A DNA stretch of 64,000 nucleotides from Streptomyces spinosisporus (GCF_022698145.1 NZ_JALDAX010000007.1:124001-188000), one strand, 5' to 3'; counted from the stretch's first letter, positions 41,410 to 51,147 are shown. Notes: a model not told the origin generated them from the sequence alone. Numbers and translations are program-made.

Positions 41410-44400
41410 CTATCGCCGGTGCGGCCTAGGCGACCTGGGCGACGTGGGCGACGTGGGCACCGTCAGGCTCTCCGCCCGGTGGACGATGACGTTGAAGGAG
41501 CCGTGTTCGCGTTCGACATGCCCGTCGAGCAGGACCGCGGGTGCTTCGAGCAGGACACGGCGGCAGCGCTCCCACACGGGCGGGGAGAAGACCAGGTTCA
41601 CCATCCCGGTCTCGTCCTCCAGGGCGCCGAAGGCCACTCCGTTGGCGGTGGGCGGGCGTTGGAGGTACTTGGCGAGTCCGCCGAGGCGTACGCGGGTCTG
41701 GTCGGCGGTGGCGCGTACGGCCGCGGCGGACAGGGCGCCGCGGCGCCGGAGCAGGGGCCGGACGTGGTGGACCGGGTGCGTGGTGGCGCTGGCGCCGGTG
41801 GCCGCGAGGTCGGCGACGGTCTCCTCGGCGGGGCTCATGACCGGCAGTTCGGGGGCGGGGGCGAGGGAACCGAGGCCGGGGAGGTGGTCCTGCTGGGCGC
41901 GGGGGAAGGCACCGGCCGTCCACAGGGCGCTGCGGCGGTGGTCGTCGAAGGCCGCGAACGCGCCCGCGGTGGCGAGTTGTTCCATCAGACGGGCCGGTAG
42001 CCGCGTACGGCGGGCGAAGTCCTCAAGGCCCGTGAACGGCTGCTCGGCACGGGCCCCGACGATGCCGCGAGCGGCGTCCTCACCGAGTCCGTTGACGCTG
42101 GTGAGGCCGCGGCGGATGGCGAACTGCCCCTCCCGGCCCTCGGGTTCGAGGGTGGCGTGCACATGGGAGGTCCGAACGTCCGCGTTGCGCACGGTGATTC
42201 CGTGCCGCCGGGCGTCCTGGATGAGGGTCTGCACGTCGTAGAAGCCCATCGGCAGGTTGGCCATGATGCCCGCGGTGAGGGCGGCCGGGTAGTGGTACTT
42301 GATCCAGGCGGAGGCGTAGATGATGTGGGCCATCGACTGGGCGTGGCTCTCCGGGAAGCCGTAGTCGCTGAACGCCTCGATCATGGACAGGATCCGGGCC
42401 GCGGCGGCGGGCGGGATGCCGTTCGCGGCCATGCCCGAAAGGAGCCGGTCGCGTAGCCCCGCGACCTTCTCGGGGGCGTGCTTGGCGGCCATCGCCTTGC
42501 GCAGCCGGTCCGCGTCGCCGGGGGTGAAACCGGCGCAGTCGATGGCCAGTTGCATGGCCTGTTCCTGGTAGAGGGCCACGCCTAGGGTCTTCTCCAGGGC
42601 GCGGCGGGCGAGCGGGTGCGGGTAGTCGACCGGTTCCTCGCCGCGACGGCGGCGCAGGAAGGGGTGTTTGGAGCCCGCCTGGATCGGCCCGGGGCGGATG
42701 ATCGAGGCGGCGATGGCGAGGTCGTTGAAGGTCCTCGGGCGCAGCTGGGGCAGCGTGCTGATCTGGGCGCGGGACTCCACCTGGAAGACGCCGATGGTGT
42801 CGGCGCGGGCGATCATGTCGTAGACGTCGGGGTCGTCGGGCGGGATCGAGGTCAGGTCGAGGCGTACGCCGTGATGTTCGTCGATCAGGTCGCAGGCGGT
42901 GTGCAGGGCGCCGAGGGTGCCGAGGCCCAGCAGGTCGATCTTGATCAGGCCGGCGGCGGCCACGTCGTCCTTGTCGCCCTGCAGCACCGAACGGCCCTCG
43001 GCGGTGGCCCACTCCAACGGCATCACCTCACCGAGCGGCTGCCGGGTGAGCACCATGCCGCCGACATGGATGCCCATGTGCCGCGGCAGGGTGTGGAGTT
43101 GGGCGGCGAGTTCGCGTACGTCCGCGGGCAGGTCGACGTCGGGGCCGGGTGGGCCGTGGTCGATGTGCCGGGTCATCTCACGGATCTGCGCGGCCGGGTG
43201 GCCCAGCACTCGGGCCGCGTCGTGGACCGACAGCCTCGGTTGGTAGGTGATGACGTTCGCGACCTGGGCGGCGTGGTCGCGGCCGTAGCGCTCGTAGACG
43301 TACTGGATGACCTCCTCGCGGCGGCCGGCCTCGAAGTCGATGTCGATGTCCGGTGGTCCGGCCTTCTCGACGGACAGGAAGCGCTCGAAGAGCAGGCCGT
43401 TCTTGAGGGCGTCGACGGCGGTGATGTTCAGGACGTAGCAGACCACGCTGCTGGCCGCGGAGCCGCGGCCCTGGCACCAGATGCCGCGGCCGATCGCGAA
43501 CTGGACGATGTCGTGGACGATGAGGAAGTAGCCGGCCATGTCCAGCTCGGCGATCACGTCGAGTTCGTGGTCCAGCTGCCGCCAGGCCGCGCGGGCCTCG
43601 GCCGCGCCGTCGTCGCGGTCGCCGTACCGGGCGGCGCAGGCCCGCTCGGCGAGATAGCGCAGCCAGGTGTCCTCGGTGAACCCGGCCGGGGTGGGAAAGC
43701 CGGGCAGCCGGGGCTGCAGTCCGCCGAGGTCGATCACACAGGAGCGGCCGAGTTCGAGGGTGGTCTCCAGGACGCCGGGGTGGCGGGCGAGTGCGTGTCG
43801 CATCTCGGCGTACGACCGCAGGTGCGCCGTCGGGGCCGGCATCAGATGGCCGGCGGCGCGGTCCAGGGTCTCGCGGCGGCGCAGCGCGGTGAGCGCCTGG
43901 GCGAGCCGGGCCTGGCGCGGGGCGGCGTAGTGGACGGCCCCGGTCGCCACCACCGGGAGGCCGAGGCGGCGGGCGGCGACGGCCATGACGTCGGTGGCGA
44001 CGGAGTCCTGCGGCAGATGGTGGTCGACGAGTTCCGCGTACACGCTGCCGCTGCCGAAGACGTCGGTCAGGCGCCGCAGCCGGTCGGCGACCGCGCTCAC
44101 GTCGCACCGTTCCGTGCCGGGCGCGGGGCAGCCGGGCAGCACCGCCCAGTGCCCGCTGCTCGCGGCCCTCGACAGCGCCTGCAGATCGTGGACGGGGGCG
44201 GTCTTGGCACCGGCCAGCTGACCGGCACTGATCGCCGCCGACAGGAGCCGGAAGCCCTCCAGGGTGCGGGCCAGGACCACAGGTGTGCCCAACTCGGCTT
44301 CGCTGAGGGTGAGTTCGGCGCCGTAGACGGTACCGATCCCGGCCGACGCCGCGGCCTCGGCCAGCCGCCGCGCACCGTAGAGGCCGTCGCGGTCGGTGAG

Positions 44401-44586
44401 GGCCAGCACCGACACGCCCAACCGGGCTGCCTCGGCGACGAGTTCGTCGGGCTGGGCGGCGCCCTGGAGGAAGGAGAATGCGCTGTGGACGTGGAGTTCG
44501 GCCCAGCCAGGGTCGTTCGACGGGGGTGGGGGTGGTGTGCGGGAGGCGGCGGGCAGGCGCAGGACGTCGGCGTGGTGGTCAGCCAT
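41410..44586 (-). CDS. dnaE2: Error-prone DNA polymerase III alpha subunit
   Basis: A 1058-aa C-family polymerase. The PHP domain opens with AELHVHSAFSFLQGA, and the active site is PDIDIDFEAGRRE near residue 400. Further motifs are QGRGSAASSVVCYVLNIT and SHAQSMAHIIYASAWIKYHY. DnaE2 (ImuC) copies damaged DNA with ImuB and ImuA'. The C-terminus ends in short Ser-Pro repeats from a 9-bp tandem repeat (about 41428-41456). It is the last gene of the imuA'-imuB-dnaE2 unit, 123 bp after imuB, under the SOS box at 47124. Confidence 0.95.
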   Translation of the reverse strand: MADHHADVLRLPAASRTPPPPPSNDPGWAELHVHSAFSFLQGAAQPDELVAEAARLGVSVLALTDRDGLYGARRLAEAAASAGIGTVYGAELTLSEAELGTPVVLARTLEGFRLLSAAISAGQLAGAKTAPVHDLQALSRAASSGHWAVLPGCPAPGTERCDVSAVADRLRRLTDVFGSGSVYAELVDHHLPQDSVATDVMAVAARRLGLPVVATGAVHYAAPRQARLAQALTALRRRETLDRAAGHLMPAPTAHLRSYAEMRHALARHPGVLETTLELGRSCVIDLGGLQPRLPGFPTPAGFTEDTWLRYLAERACAARYGDRDDGAAEARAAWRQLDHELDVIAELDMAGYFLIVHDIVQFAIGRGIWCQGRGSAASSVVCYVLNITAVDALKNGLLFERFLSVEKAGPPDIDIDFEAGRREEVIQYVYERYGRDHAAQVANVITYQPRLSVHDAARVLGHPAAQIREMTRHIDHGPPGPDVDLPADVRELAAQLHTLPRHMGIHVGGMVLTRQPLGEVMPLEWATAEGRSVLQGDKDDVAAAGLIKIDLLGLGTLGALHTACDLIDEHHGVRLDLTSIPPDDPDVYDMIARADTIGVFQVESRAQISTLPQLRPRTFNDLAIAASIIRPGPIQAGSKHPFLRRRRGEEPVDYPHPLARRALEKTLGVALYQEQAMQLAIDCAGFTPGDADRLRKAMAAKHAPEKVAGLRDRLLSGMAANGIPPAAAARILSMIEAFSDYGFPESHAQSMAHIIYASAWIKYHYPAALTAGIMANLPMGFYDVQTLIQDARRHGITVRNADVRTSHVHATLEPEGREGQFAIRRGLTSVNGLGEDAARGIVGARAEQPFTGLEDFARRTRLPARLMEQLATAGAFAAFDDHRRSALWTAGAFPRAQQDHLPGLGSLAPAPELPVMSPAEETVADLAATGASATTHPVHHVRPLLRRRGALSAAAVRATADQTRVRLGGLAKYLQRPPTANGVAFGALEDETGMVNLVFSPPVWERCRRVLLEAPAVLLDGHVEREHGSFNVIVHRAESLTVPTSPTSPRSPRPHRR

Positions 44587-44686
44587 GGTGGCCCCGCCGG
44601 GTGGTGGCGCTGTTCGTCAACGACCAGCGGGGGGCGATGAGTTCGGTGCGGCGGGGCCCGCGACTGTCGGCAACCGTGGCCCCCTG

Positions 44687-44730
44687 GTCAGCCATAGTGC
44701 GCCTCCGCGTCAGCCATAGTGCGCCTCCGC
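44687..44730. repeat. 22-bp tandem duplication at the imuB stop codon
   Basis: Two perfect copies (44687-44708, 44709-44730) starting GTCAGCCATAGTGCG. They duplicate the last codons and stop of imuB; a shorter GTCAGCCAT also occurs at the dnaE2 start. Confidence 0.93.
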
Positions 44731-46248
44731 CCACCAGCGGCCGTGTTCGACCAGCAGGAGCCAGGCGCTGCCGTCGGTGGTGGCGATCTGCATGCGGGCG
44801 ACACGGCGGGAACGGTCGTGGTCCCACCACCACTCCAGTACCGGCCAGGGCCCGGCCCAGCCCTCGACCGCCGCGTCACCGTGACCGTCCACGGCGAGCC
44901 GCGCCGGAGCGGCGGACAGGGCCATGCGGCCGGAGACCGTCACCCGCCCTCCGCCCGCGTCGGTGAGTTCGGCCGGCAGCCAGCTCGGGAAGACCGTGGC
45001 CGGGTGCGGGGCGGGCAGCCGCCCCGGCCACGGGCCGTCGGGAGGACGCGGTCCGCTGTCGAGGTCGCCGAACGGGACGAGGCGGACCTGATCCGCAGGA
45101 CCCCGCCCACCGCCCAACTCGACGCGCACCACCGCCTGGTGGCCGAGCATCGCCTGCACCCGTGCGGCCGCCCGCTCCACCTCCTCCGGGGTGTGGCGCT
45201 CGCCGAACAGCGCGCTCTGGCGGCCGGTGGCCGTCGTCAGCTGCTCGGGGCGCAGCGACAGGCGGACGATGCCCTGCTCGCCCCCGGTGTCGAGCAGCCC
45301 CGCGTCCGCCCAGGCCTGCAGTACGTCGCGCACCCGCTCGGCGACCGCGAGCGCGGACAGCCGGCCCTCGTGGCGGAAGATCCTCGACAGGGTGCGGCCG
45401 TCGGCGAGGTCCACGACGGCCTCCAGCCGGGCGCACACCACTCCGGCCGCGGTCAGCCGCTCATGGAGCTGTTCGGCGCTCGCCTTCGCCGCGAACACGA
45501 CCGGTTCGAGGAGGTGCGCGACCGGCTCGAAGGTGTACGCCACCGTGTGCGCATCGGTGTCGGCCCGCACGTTCAACGGGCGGTCGTGGTGGCCCCGCGC
45601 GGTGCGGTGCGCGGCGATGCCCTCGGCGCCGAAGCGGGCCAGGACACTGGCCTCGGGCAGCGCCGCGTACGCGCCGACCGTGCGGATCCCCAGACGCTCC
45701 AGCAGCTCCGTCAGCCTGGGTACGCCCAGTACCCCCAGCGGGTGGGGAGCGAGCCAGGACGCCTCGCCGCCGACAGGGACGATCTGCCCGGTGCGGGCCG
45801 CGAGCGCCGCCGTGAAGACCGAGTCGGCGATGCCCGCGCGCGCCGGAAGGTCCTTCTCGCCGAGCGCCGCGACCAGGCGGTCCGCGAGCTGTGCTTCACC
45901 GCCCCAGTAGCGGGAGGGGCCACGGGCGGGTGCGGCGATCAGACCGGGCCGGATCACTTCGAGGCGTGGCATGACCGTGCCCTCGATGTGGCGTACGGCG
46001 GGCTCGAAGGCCCGTATCTCCGCGGCGAGATCCCGTTCCACCACCCGCAGCCCGGCACAACGGGACTGGGCGACCCGCACCCGCATCCGCCACCGTACTC
46101 CTGCCGCCCGCGCGGCAGCCGAGCAGGCCACGACCTCACCACGATGAACAACCGCGACGGGCCCGGCGCGCCCAGCGGGCCCGTCACCGGCCGCGAGAAC
46201 CGGAAAGTCGGGGATCCAGCCGACGATCACCCTGCCACCCACCACCAC
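44710..46248 (-). CDS. imuB: Catalytically inactive Y-family polymerase ImuB
   Basis: A 512-aa Y-family-like protein. The catalytic acidic motifs are gone: where active enzymes have D.D.F, this has VGWIPDFPVLAAG, and the S-[IL]-D-E segment is RPGLIAAPARG. The palm, little-finger and C-terminal parts remain (LGIRTVGAYAALPEASVLAR). DQVRLVPFGD may be the clamp-binding peptide. ImuB links ImuA' and DnaE2 to the beta clamp. It starts at a GTG (46248) immediately after the imuA' stop. Confidence 0.92.
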   Translation of the reverse strand: MVVGGRVIVGWIPDFPVLAAGDGPAGRAGPVAVVHRGEVVACSAAARAAGVRWRMRVRVAQSRCAGLRVVERDLAAEIRAFEPAVRHIEGTVMPRLEVIRPGLIAAPARGPSRYWGGEAQLADRLVAALGEKDLPARAGIADSVFTAALAARTGQIVPVGGEASWLAPHPLGVLGVPRLTELLERLGIRTVGAYAALPEASVLARFGAEGIAAHRTARGHHDRPLNVRADTDAHTVAYTFEPVAHLLEPVVFAAKASAEQLHERLTAAGVVCARLEAVVDLADGRTLSRIFRHEGRLSALAVAERVRDVLQAWADAGLLDTGGEQGIVRLSLRPEQLTTATGRQSALFGERHTPEEVERAAARVQAMLGHQAVVRVELGGGRGPADQVRLVPFGDLDSGPRPPDGPWPGRLPAPHPATVFPSWLPAELTDAGGGRVTVSGRMALSAAPARLAVDGHGDAAVEGWAGPWPVLEWWWDHDRSRRVARMQIATTDGSAWLLLVEHGRWWAEAHYG

Positions 46249-47112
46249 TCACCCCACCACACGCAGAGCCGACGACATCCGACGGGACTGCGCCCCACGA
46301 CGCGCGGAACTACCCGCCGCTACGACATCGGCCGCCGCCGACTCCGCCGCCTCGGTTGGGGGTGTTGGGGGTCCGTCGGTTGCGGGCGGGGCGGCGACGG
46401 GGTCTTGGGTTGGGGGCAGGGTGGTCGGGGGGTGGTGGGGCGCGGGTAGTGCAGTTACGTGGCCCTTGGCTGCAGGCAGTGCGGGCACGTGCACCTTGGG
46501 CGTAGGCAGCGCGGCCGTCACCTGTCCGTCGGCTCCCGGGAGCCACATCTCCGCGTATCGCGCGACGGCGGCCGTGCCGCGACCGGCGGCCGCCACCCGT
46601 ACACGCCGGCCGCGCAGCAGGCCGTGTCCGCCGCCGAGGCCCTCCCAGGTGGCGGAGACGACCTTCATCCGGACCTCGGCGCCCTGCCAGGAGCCGGCGG
46701 CGAGCAGGACCGATCCGCTGCGTCGGAGCACGGCGGCGAGTCGGCGGGCGATCCGGTCGGGCACCGGACCGAGGCGGCCCACCAGCACCACCGGTACGGC
46801 CTCCGCCACAGTGGCGAGAACCTGTGCCCACTGGCGGCCGGGATCGTCGATCCGTATCCCGCTCGACAGCTCCAGCCCCGCGGACTGTGCCGCCAACGCG
46901 CCCATCTGCGGCAGGCCCACCGCCGCCCAGCCGACCGTGCCGCCGGACGCCTTGGCGGCGAGTGCCAGCAGCAGAGGCATGTCCCCACCTGCACTGACCG
47001 CCGTTCCGGGACGGATGCGCCCCTGCGGCAGCAGGGCTTCGAGCGGCGACACGTACGCCGGCTCGGCAGGACCGCCACTTGCTTCCACGCTCGCCACCGG
47101 TCTTGCAGACAT
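46249..47112 (-). CDS. imuA: ImuA' mutasome accessory protein
   Basis: A 287-aa RecA-like accessory protein: TAVSAGGDMPLLLALAAKAS is a degenerate Walker A region, and VVLVGRLGPVPDRIARRLAA lies in the core. The last ~80 residues are Ala/Pro/Thr-rich. The start is ATG 47112; the ATG at 47130 would fall within the SOS box. It directly abuts imuB. ImuA' interacts with ImuB in SOS mutagenesis in mycobacteria; the same is inferred here. Confidence 0.88.
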   Translation of the reverse strand: MSARPVASVEASGGPAEPAYVSPLEALLPQGRIRPGTAVSAGGDMPLLLALAAKASGGTVGWAAVGLPQMGALAAQSAGLELSSGIRIDDPGRQWAQVLATVAEAVPVVLVGRLGPVPDRIARRLAAVLRRSGSVLLAAGSWQGAEVRMKVVSATWEGLGGGHGLLRGRRVRVAAAGRGTAAVARYAEMWLPGADGQVTAALPTPKVHVPALPAAKGHVTALPAPHHPPTTLPPTQDPVAAPPATDGPPTPPTEAAESAAADVVAAGSSARRGAQSRRMSSALRVVG

Positions 47113-47123
47113 GCCTAGACATT

Positions 47124-47137
47124 CGAGCATTAGTTCG
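47124..47137 (-). promoter_or_regulatory. SOS (LexA) box of the imu operon
   Basis: Minus strand CGAAC-TAAT-GCTCG, one base from the actinobacterial LexA consensus CGAAC-N4-GTTCG, 12 bp before the imuA' start. Confidence 0.82.
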
Positions 47138-47421
47138 AGTGAATCAAGTCGGCGAGGAGCGGGACGGCTCCTGCGCCGGGTGCCTCGGTGACCGGTCCCA
47201 TGAGCAAGCCCACGGTCACACTCGCGACGGTGACGATCCTCGGACGGAAGTGCGCGGCAGGCACAGCTCCCCTGAGCACCGCTCGCAGTCCGTTGCGCGC
47301 CGACCGTATGTCGGACTCGTACCGCTCCCAGATCAGCGGCGGGACCTCACCTCAAGTGGCCCGGCCCACCTCCTCGTTGCCCCAGCTCCTCACCCCGATC
47401 ACTCGACTACCGTGTCGGGCC
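47138..47421. other. Intergenic gap without a recognised gene
   Basis: About 284 bp (309 bp counting from the imuA' start). Apart from the SOS box at its left edge and a TACCGT hexamer (47409-47414) before the methyltransferase start, I see no gene, repeat or hairpin. Confidence 0.6.
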
Positions 47422-48066
47422 ATGAACACGGACGGCTGGCTGGCGGATACCCGGAGCTCGTACGACACCGTCGCGGGCGACTACGCCGACCGGATACGCG
47501 GGGCTCTGGCCGAGAAACCGTATCTTCGGGCAGCGCTGACGTTGTTCGCGGATCTGGTCCAGGCGGCCGGTGGTGGACCGGTGGCGGACGTGGGCTGCGG
47601 ACCTGGACAGGTCACCGCTCACCTCCACGACCTGGGAGTGGACGCCTTCGGCATCGACCTTTCCCCCGTGATGATCGAGGTCGCCCGGCGCGACCACCCC
47701 CACCTGCGGTTCGAAGTCGGCTCGATGACGGACCTCGCCCTCACCGACGCCTCAGTCGCCGGCCTGCTCGCCTTCTGGTCGCTGATCCACATCCCCGACG
47801 ACGCCGTCCCCACGGTCTTCAGGCACTTCCGGCGGGTGTTGCGTCCCGGCGGACCACTCCTGCTCGGCTTTCACGTCGGTGACGAGTCAAAGCTCAAGAC
47901 GCAGGGCTACGGCGGTCACCCGATGAACGTGTACGTCCACCGCCGACGGCCCGACACAGTGGCAGCCTGGTTGCGCGATGCCGGGTTCACCGTCGAGGCC
48001 CAGATGCTGCTCGACCCCGACGACAGCGTCCCAGGTGCGGTCCTTTTCGCGCGCCGTCCGTACTGA
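47422..48066 (+). CDS. Class I SAM-dependent methyltransferase
   Basis: A 214-aa methyltransferase with motif I VADVGCGPGQVTAHL at about 55-68, then FGIDLSPVMI and VLRPGGPLLLGFHVG. Start ATG 47422; no clear ribosome-binding site precedes it and TACCGT lies 7 bp upstream, so it may be leaderless. Earlier in-frame codons show no family similarity. The substrate is unknown; it is not in an obvious pathway cluster. Confidence 0.88.
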   Translation: MNTDGWLADTRSSYDTVAGDYADRIRGALAEKPYLRAALTLFADLVQAAGGGPVADVGCGPGQVTAHLHDLGVDAFGIDLSPVMIEVARRDHPHLRFEVGSMTDLALTDASVAGLLAFWSLIHIPDDAVPTVFRHFRRVLRPGGPLLLGFHVGDESKLKTQGYGGHPMNVYVHRRRPDTVAAWLRDAGFTVEAQMLLDPDDSVPGAVLFARRPY

Positions 48067-48179
48067 GCCCTGTTGCCGAATCGGCAAACGATCTCGTGCT
48101 CCCGGCGGACGCGTCCGCATGATCGGAAGCGGGCCCGGCGAGTCGGAATGGCCGGCTGGGAGGGCCTGGAGGAGGACGT

Positions 48180-49160
48180 ATGGTGCAGCACGCTGAGCAG
48201 AACACCCACCGGACGGTTGCCACATCGGCAGGCCGGATTCACCTGGTGGAGCAGGGTAGCGGCCCACTGGTGCTGCTCGTGCACGGCTTTCCGGAGTCCT
48301 GGTACTCGTGGCGCCGTCAGCTGCCGGCGCTCGCGGAGGCGGGATACCGTGCGGTCGCCCTCGACGTCCGCGGCTACGGCCGCTCCTCCGGTCCGGCCGC
48401 GACAGAGGCGTACCGGATGCTGGAGCTGGTCGAGGACAACGTCGCCGTGGTGCACGCCCTCGGCGAGGAGTCCGCGGTGATCGTCGGCCACGACTGGGGC
48501 GCCACCATCGCCGCGAACTCCGCCCTGCTCAAGCCGGAGGTCTTCCGGGCCGTGGGCCTGCTGAGCGTTCCCTACACCCCGCGCGGCGGGCCCCGCCCCA
48601 GCGAGATCTTCGCGCAGATGGGCGGGGACGAGGAGTTCTACGTCTCCTACTTCCAGGAGCCCGGCCGCGCCGAGGCCGAGATCGAGCCCGACGTACGCGG
48701 CTGGCTCGCCGGCTTCTACGCCGCCCTGTCCGCCGACACCATGCCGGCGCCCGGAGCGCCCGACCCGCACTTCGTCGCCAAGGGCGGGACGCTGTGCGAG
48801 CGGTTCCCCGCCGGGCGGTTGCCCGCATGGCTCGGCGAGAGTGAACTCGACTTCTACGCGGGCGAGTTCGAACGCACCGGCCTCACCGGAGCGCTCAACC
48901 GCTACCGGAACATGGACCGCGACTGGGAGGACCTCGCCGCCTACGACGGCTCCCCGATCACCCAGCCCTCCCTGTTCGTCGGCGGGAGCCTGGACGCGTC
49001 CACGACCTGGCTGGCGGACGCGATCGAGGCGTACCCGATCACGCTGCCGGGTCTGGTCTCCTCCCGTCTCCTCGACGGCTGCGGCCACTGGATCCAGCAG
49101 GAGCGCCCCGACGAGATCAACGATCTCCTGACCGAGTGGCTCGCCGCCCTGCCCTCCTGA
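48180..49160 (+). CDS. Epoxide-hydrolase-like alpha/beta hydrolase
   Basis: A 326-aa enzyme: VLLVHGFPESWYSWRRQLPA (oxyanion), VIVGHDWGATIA with the nucleophile Asp, and DGCGHWIQQERPDEI with the catalytic His. This Asp/His plan fits soluble epoxide hydrolases. ATG 48180 follows GGAGGAGGACGT. It is a paralogue of 62548-63513. No adjacent monooxygenase is present. Substrate unknown. Confidence 0.9.
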   Translation: MVQHAEQNTHRTVATSAGRIHLVEQGSGPLVLLVHGFPESWYSWRRQLPALAEAGYRAVALDVRGYGRSSGPAATEAYRMLELVEDNVAVVHALGEESAVIVGHDWGATIAANSALLKPEVFRAVGLLSVPYTPRGGPRPSEIFAQMGGDEEFYVSYFQEPGRAEAEIEPDVRGWLAGFYAALSADTMPAPGAPDPHFVAKGGTLCERFPAGRLPAWLGESELDFYAGEFERTGLTGALNRYRNMDRDWEDLAAYDGSPITQPSLFVGGSLDASTTWLADAIEAYPITLPGLVSSRLLDGCGHWIQQERPDEINDLLTEWLAALPS

Positions 49161-49203
49161 ACTTCCGCCCCACAGAGGCAGGGTGACGCAGTATCAGCTC
49201 CGC

Positions 49204-49644
49204 TCACTGTGCCCCGGTACGCCTCTCCAAGCGGGTGCCGTGGCGCAGCGTGATCGACATCAGATCGCTGGGGGCGTCCAGCTCCAGGCGGTGCCGGCGG
49301 CCGCGGGGGACGATCACGGCGGTGCCTGCCCGCAACCGCACCATGTCCTCCGCGCCGCCGGGTTCGTGGGGGCGGAAATAGACCCGGAAGCCGCCGGACA
49401 GGCAGCACACCACCTCGTCGGCCTCCGGGTGCATCTCCCAGTGGTCGGCATGTACGTCCGCGTCGGTCTCCACACGGAACGTACCGACGTGCCACACACC
49501 GGTGTCGTCATTGGTCGTCCGCGGTCCGGCCACGCGGACATCGCCACCGGGGTGGATGTGCAGCGCCGAGGCGAACAGGTCGACGGGTGAGATGGGTGAC
49601 GTGGACGGGGCGGGTGTCGTCCGCGGTGCCTGTGGCGTCGTCAT
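49204..49644 (-). CDS. Cupin-domain protein
   Basis: A 146-aa single-cupin protein. DHWEMHPEADEVVCCLSGGF is the first metal-binding motif (H.H-like with E) and GTAVIVPRGRRHRLELDAPS the second. Its start codon overlaps the MFS stop by 4 nt (ATGA), so the two are co-translated under the TetR gene's control. It could bind the exported compound or modify it; unknown. Confidence 0.88.
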   Translation of the reverse strand: MTTPQAPRTTPAPSTSPISPVDLFASALHIHPGGDVRVAGPRTTNDDTGVWHVGTFRVETDADVHADHWEMHPEADEVVCCLSGGFRVYFRPHEPGGAEDMVRLRAGTAVIVPRGRRHRLELDAPSDLMSITLRHGTRLERRTGAQ

Positions 49645-51089
49645 GACGCAGCTCCTTCCAATTCGTTCTCCGCCGGAGCCGTGGATCCCCGCCCCGGCGT
49701 CCCGGTCCCGCGTCGGGGGAGTACGGCGATCGCCACGACCGCCGCGACCGCGAAGAGGGCGGCGGCGATGGCGAGGCCGAGGGCGTAGCCGTCGTTGAGT
49801 GCCGCGGGGGTGGTGGCCGTGCCGGTGTGGTGTGCGGCGACGGTGGCCAGGGCGGCCAGGCCGATGCAGCCGCCGAGTTGACGGGAGCTGTTCATCAGGC
49901 CGGAGGCCATGCCGGCCTCGCGCGGGGCCACACCCGTGGTCGCGGCGGCGACGATCGGGGCGATGACGAGTCCGACGCCGACGCCGGTGACCAGGCAGGG
50001 GCCGAGTACGTCGGTGAGGAAGCCGCCGTCAGGACTGATGAAGGCGAACCAGGCCAGCCCCGCGGCGGCCAGCAGGGCGCCGGGCACCAGCGACGCACGC
50101 GGGGTGCGGGCCGCGGTGACACGGGTCGCGACGACGCTGCCCGCGATCAGGCTCACCGAGAAGGGCAGGAACGCCGCGCCGGTCGCGGCGGCGCCCATGC
50201 CCAGCACCTGCTGCATGTACAGGGACACGAAGTAGAACGCCGCGAACTGCCCGGCGGTGGAGAAGAACACCAGAACGTTCGCGCCCGCGACCCAGCGGCT
50301 GCGCAGCAGACCGAGCCGCAACAGCGGTGCGGAGACCCGGGATTCGACGTAGACGAAGGCGCCGAGGAGGAGGGCCGCCGCGATGAGCATCGCCGCGGTG
50401 GCGGGTGACCCCCACCCCACGGCGTCGGTGCGTACGACACCGAGCACCAGCAGCCCGACCCCGCCGGTCGCCAGGACGGCGCCGAGCACGTCCAGCCGTT
50501 CGCGCCGGGCGGGGTGCGTCTCGACGGGCACGCCCGCCAGGGCGAGTGCGAGGGCCACCGCCACGATGGGCAGATTGATCAGCATCACCCAGCGCCAGCC
50601 CGCGTACTGGGTCAGCAGGCCGCCCGCGAGCACGCCGAGCGCTCCGCCCGCGGCGTTCACCCCGCTCCACACTCCGAGCGCTCGTACGCGCTGCGGGCCC
50701 TCGGTGAAGGTGGTGGTGAGCAGCGCGAGCGTGGCCGGGGTGGCCGCGGCGGCGCCCACGCCCTGACCGGCGCGGGCGGCGATCAGCTGCCAGGGCGCCT
50801 GGGCAAGGCCGCCGGCCAGCGAGCACAGCCCGAACGCGATCAGGCCGAGCACGAACAGTCGGCGTCGGCCGTACAGATCGCATGCGCGGCCGCCCAGGAG
50901 CAGGAATCCGCCCAGCGTGAGCGCGTAGACATGCACCACCCATGACAGCCCGAGCGCATCGAAGCCCAGGGCCGTGCGCATCGCGGGCAGTGCGACGTTG
51001 ACCACCGACAGGTCCAGGGCGACGGCGAACTGGGCGACGGCCACGGCCGCCAGCACCACTCCGGGACGCCCTCGTGAGTTTCTATACAT
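49641..51089 (-). CDS. MFS drug exporter, DHA2 (14-TM) family
   Basis: A 482-aa transporter of the EmrB/QacA type with about 14 transmembrane segments. Motif A-like GGRACDLYGRRRLFVLG and motif C-like GGLLTQYAGWRWVMLINLP are present. ATG 51089 lies within a palindrome-like site; the frame reaches 51281 but that part overlaps the TetR gene. Drug or metabolite efflux, repressed by the divergent TetR protein, is inferred. Confidence 0.93.
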   Translation of the reverse strand: MYRNSRGRPGVVLAAVAVAQFAVALDLSVVNVALPAMRTALGFDALGLSWVVHVYALTLGGFLLLGGRACDLYGRRRLFVLGLIAFGLCSLAGGLAQAPWQLIAARAGQGVGAAAATPATLALLTTTFTEGPQRVRALGVWSGVNAAGGALGVLAGGLLTQYAGWRWVMLINLPIVAVALALALAGVPVETHPARRERLDVLGAVLATGGVGLLVLGVVRTDAVGWGSPATAAMLIAAALLLGAFVYVESRVSAPLLRLGLLRSRWVAGANVLVFFSTAGQFAAFYFVSLYMQQVLGMGAAATGAAFLPFSVSLIAGSVVATRVTAARTPRASLVPGALLAAAGLAWFAFISPDGGFLTDVLGPCLVTGVGVGLVIAPIVAAATTGVAPREAGMASGLMNSSRQLGGCIGLAALATVAAHHTGTATTPAALNDGYALGLAIAAALFAVAAVVAIAVLPRRGTGTPGRGSTAPAENELEGAAS

Positions 51090-51097
51090 GTAAGAAA
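51079..51097. promoter_or_regulatory. Operator-like palindrome over the MFS start codon
   Basis: TTTCTATACATGTAAGAAA, near-palindromic (TACATGTA core, TTTCT/AGAAA arms), AT-rich in a GC-rich setting, between the MFS gene and the divergent TetR gene. Confidence 0.55.
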
Positions 51098-51147
51098 AGT
51101 AGCCCGGGGGTGTCGTCCCTGTCGACTTCTTTTGGGAGGATGAGGGC

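Noticed and set aside
41428..41456. Riboswitch or regulatory repeat near the dnaE2 end
   Set aside because: It is a 9-bp repeat inside the dnaE2 reading frame encoding a Ser-Pro tail.
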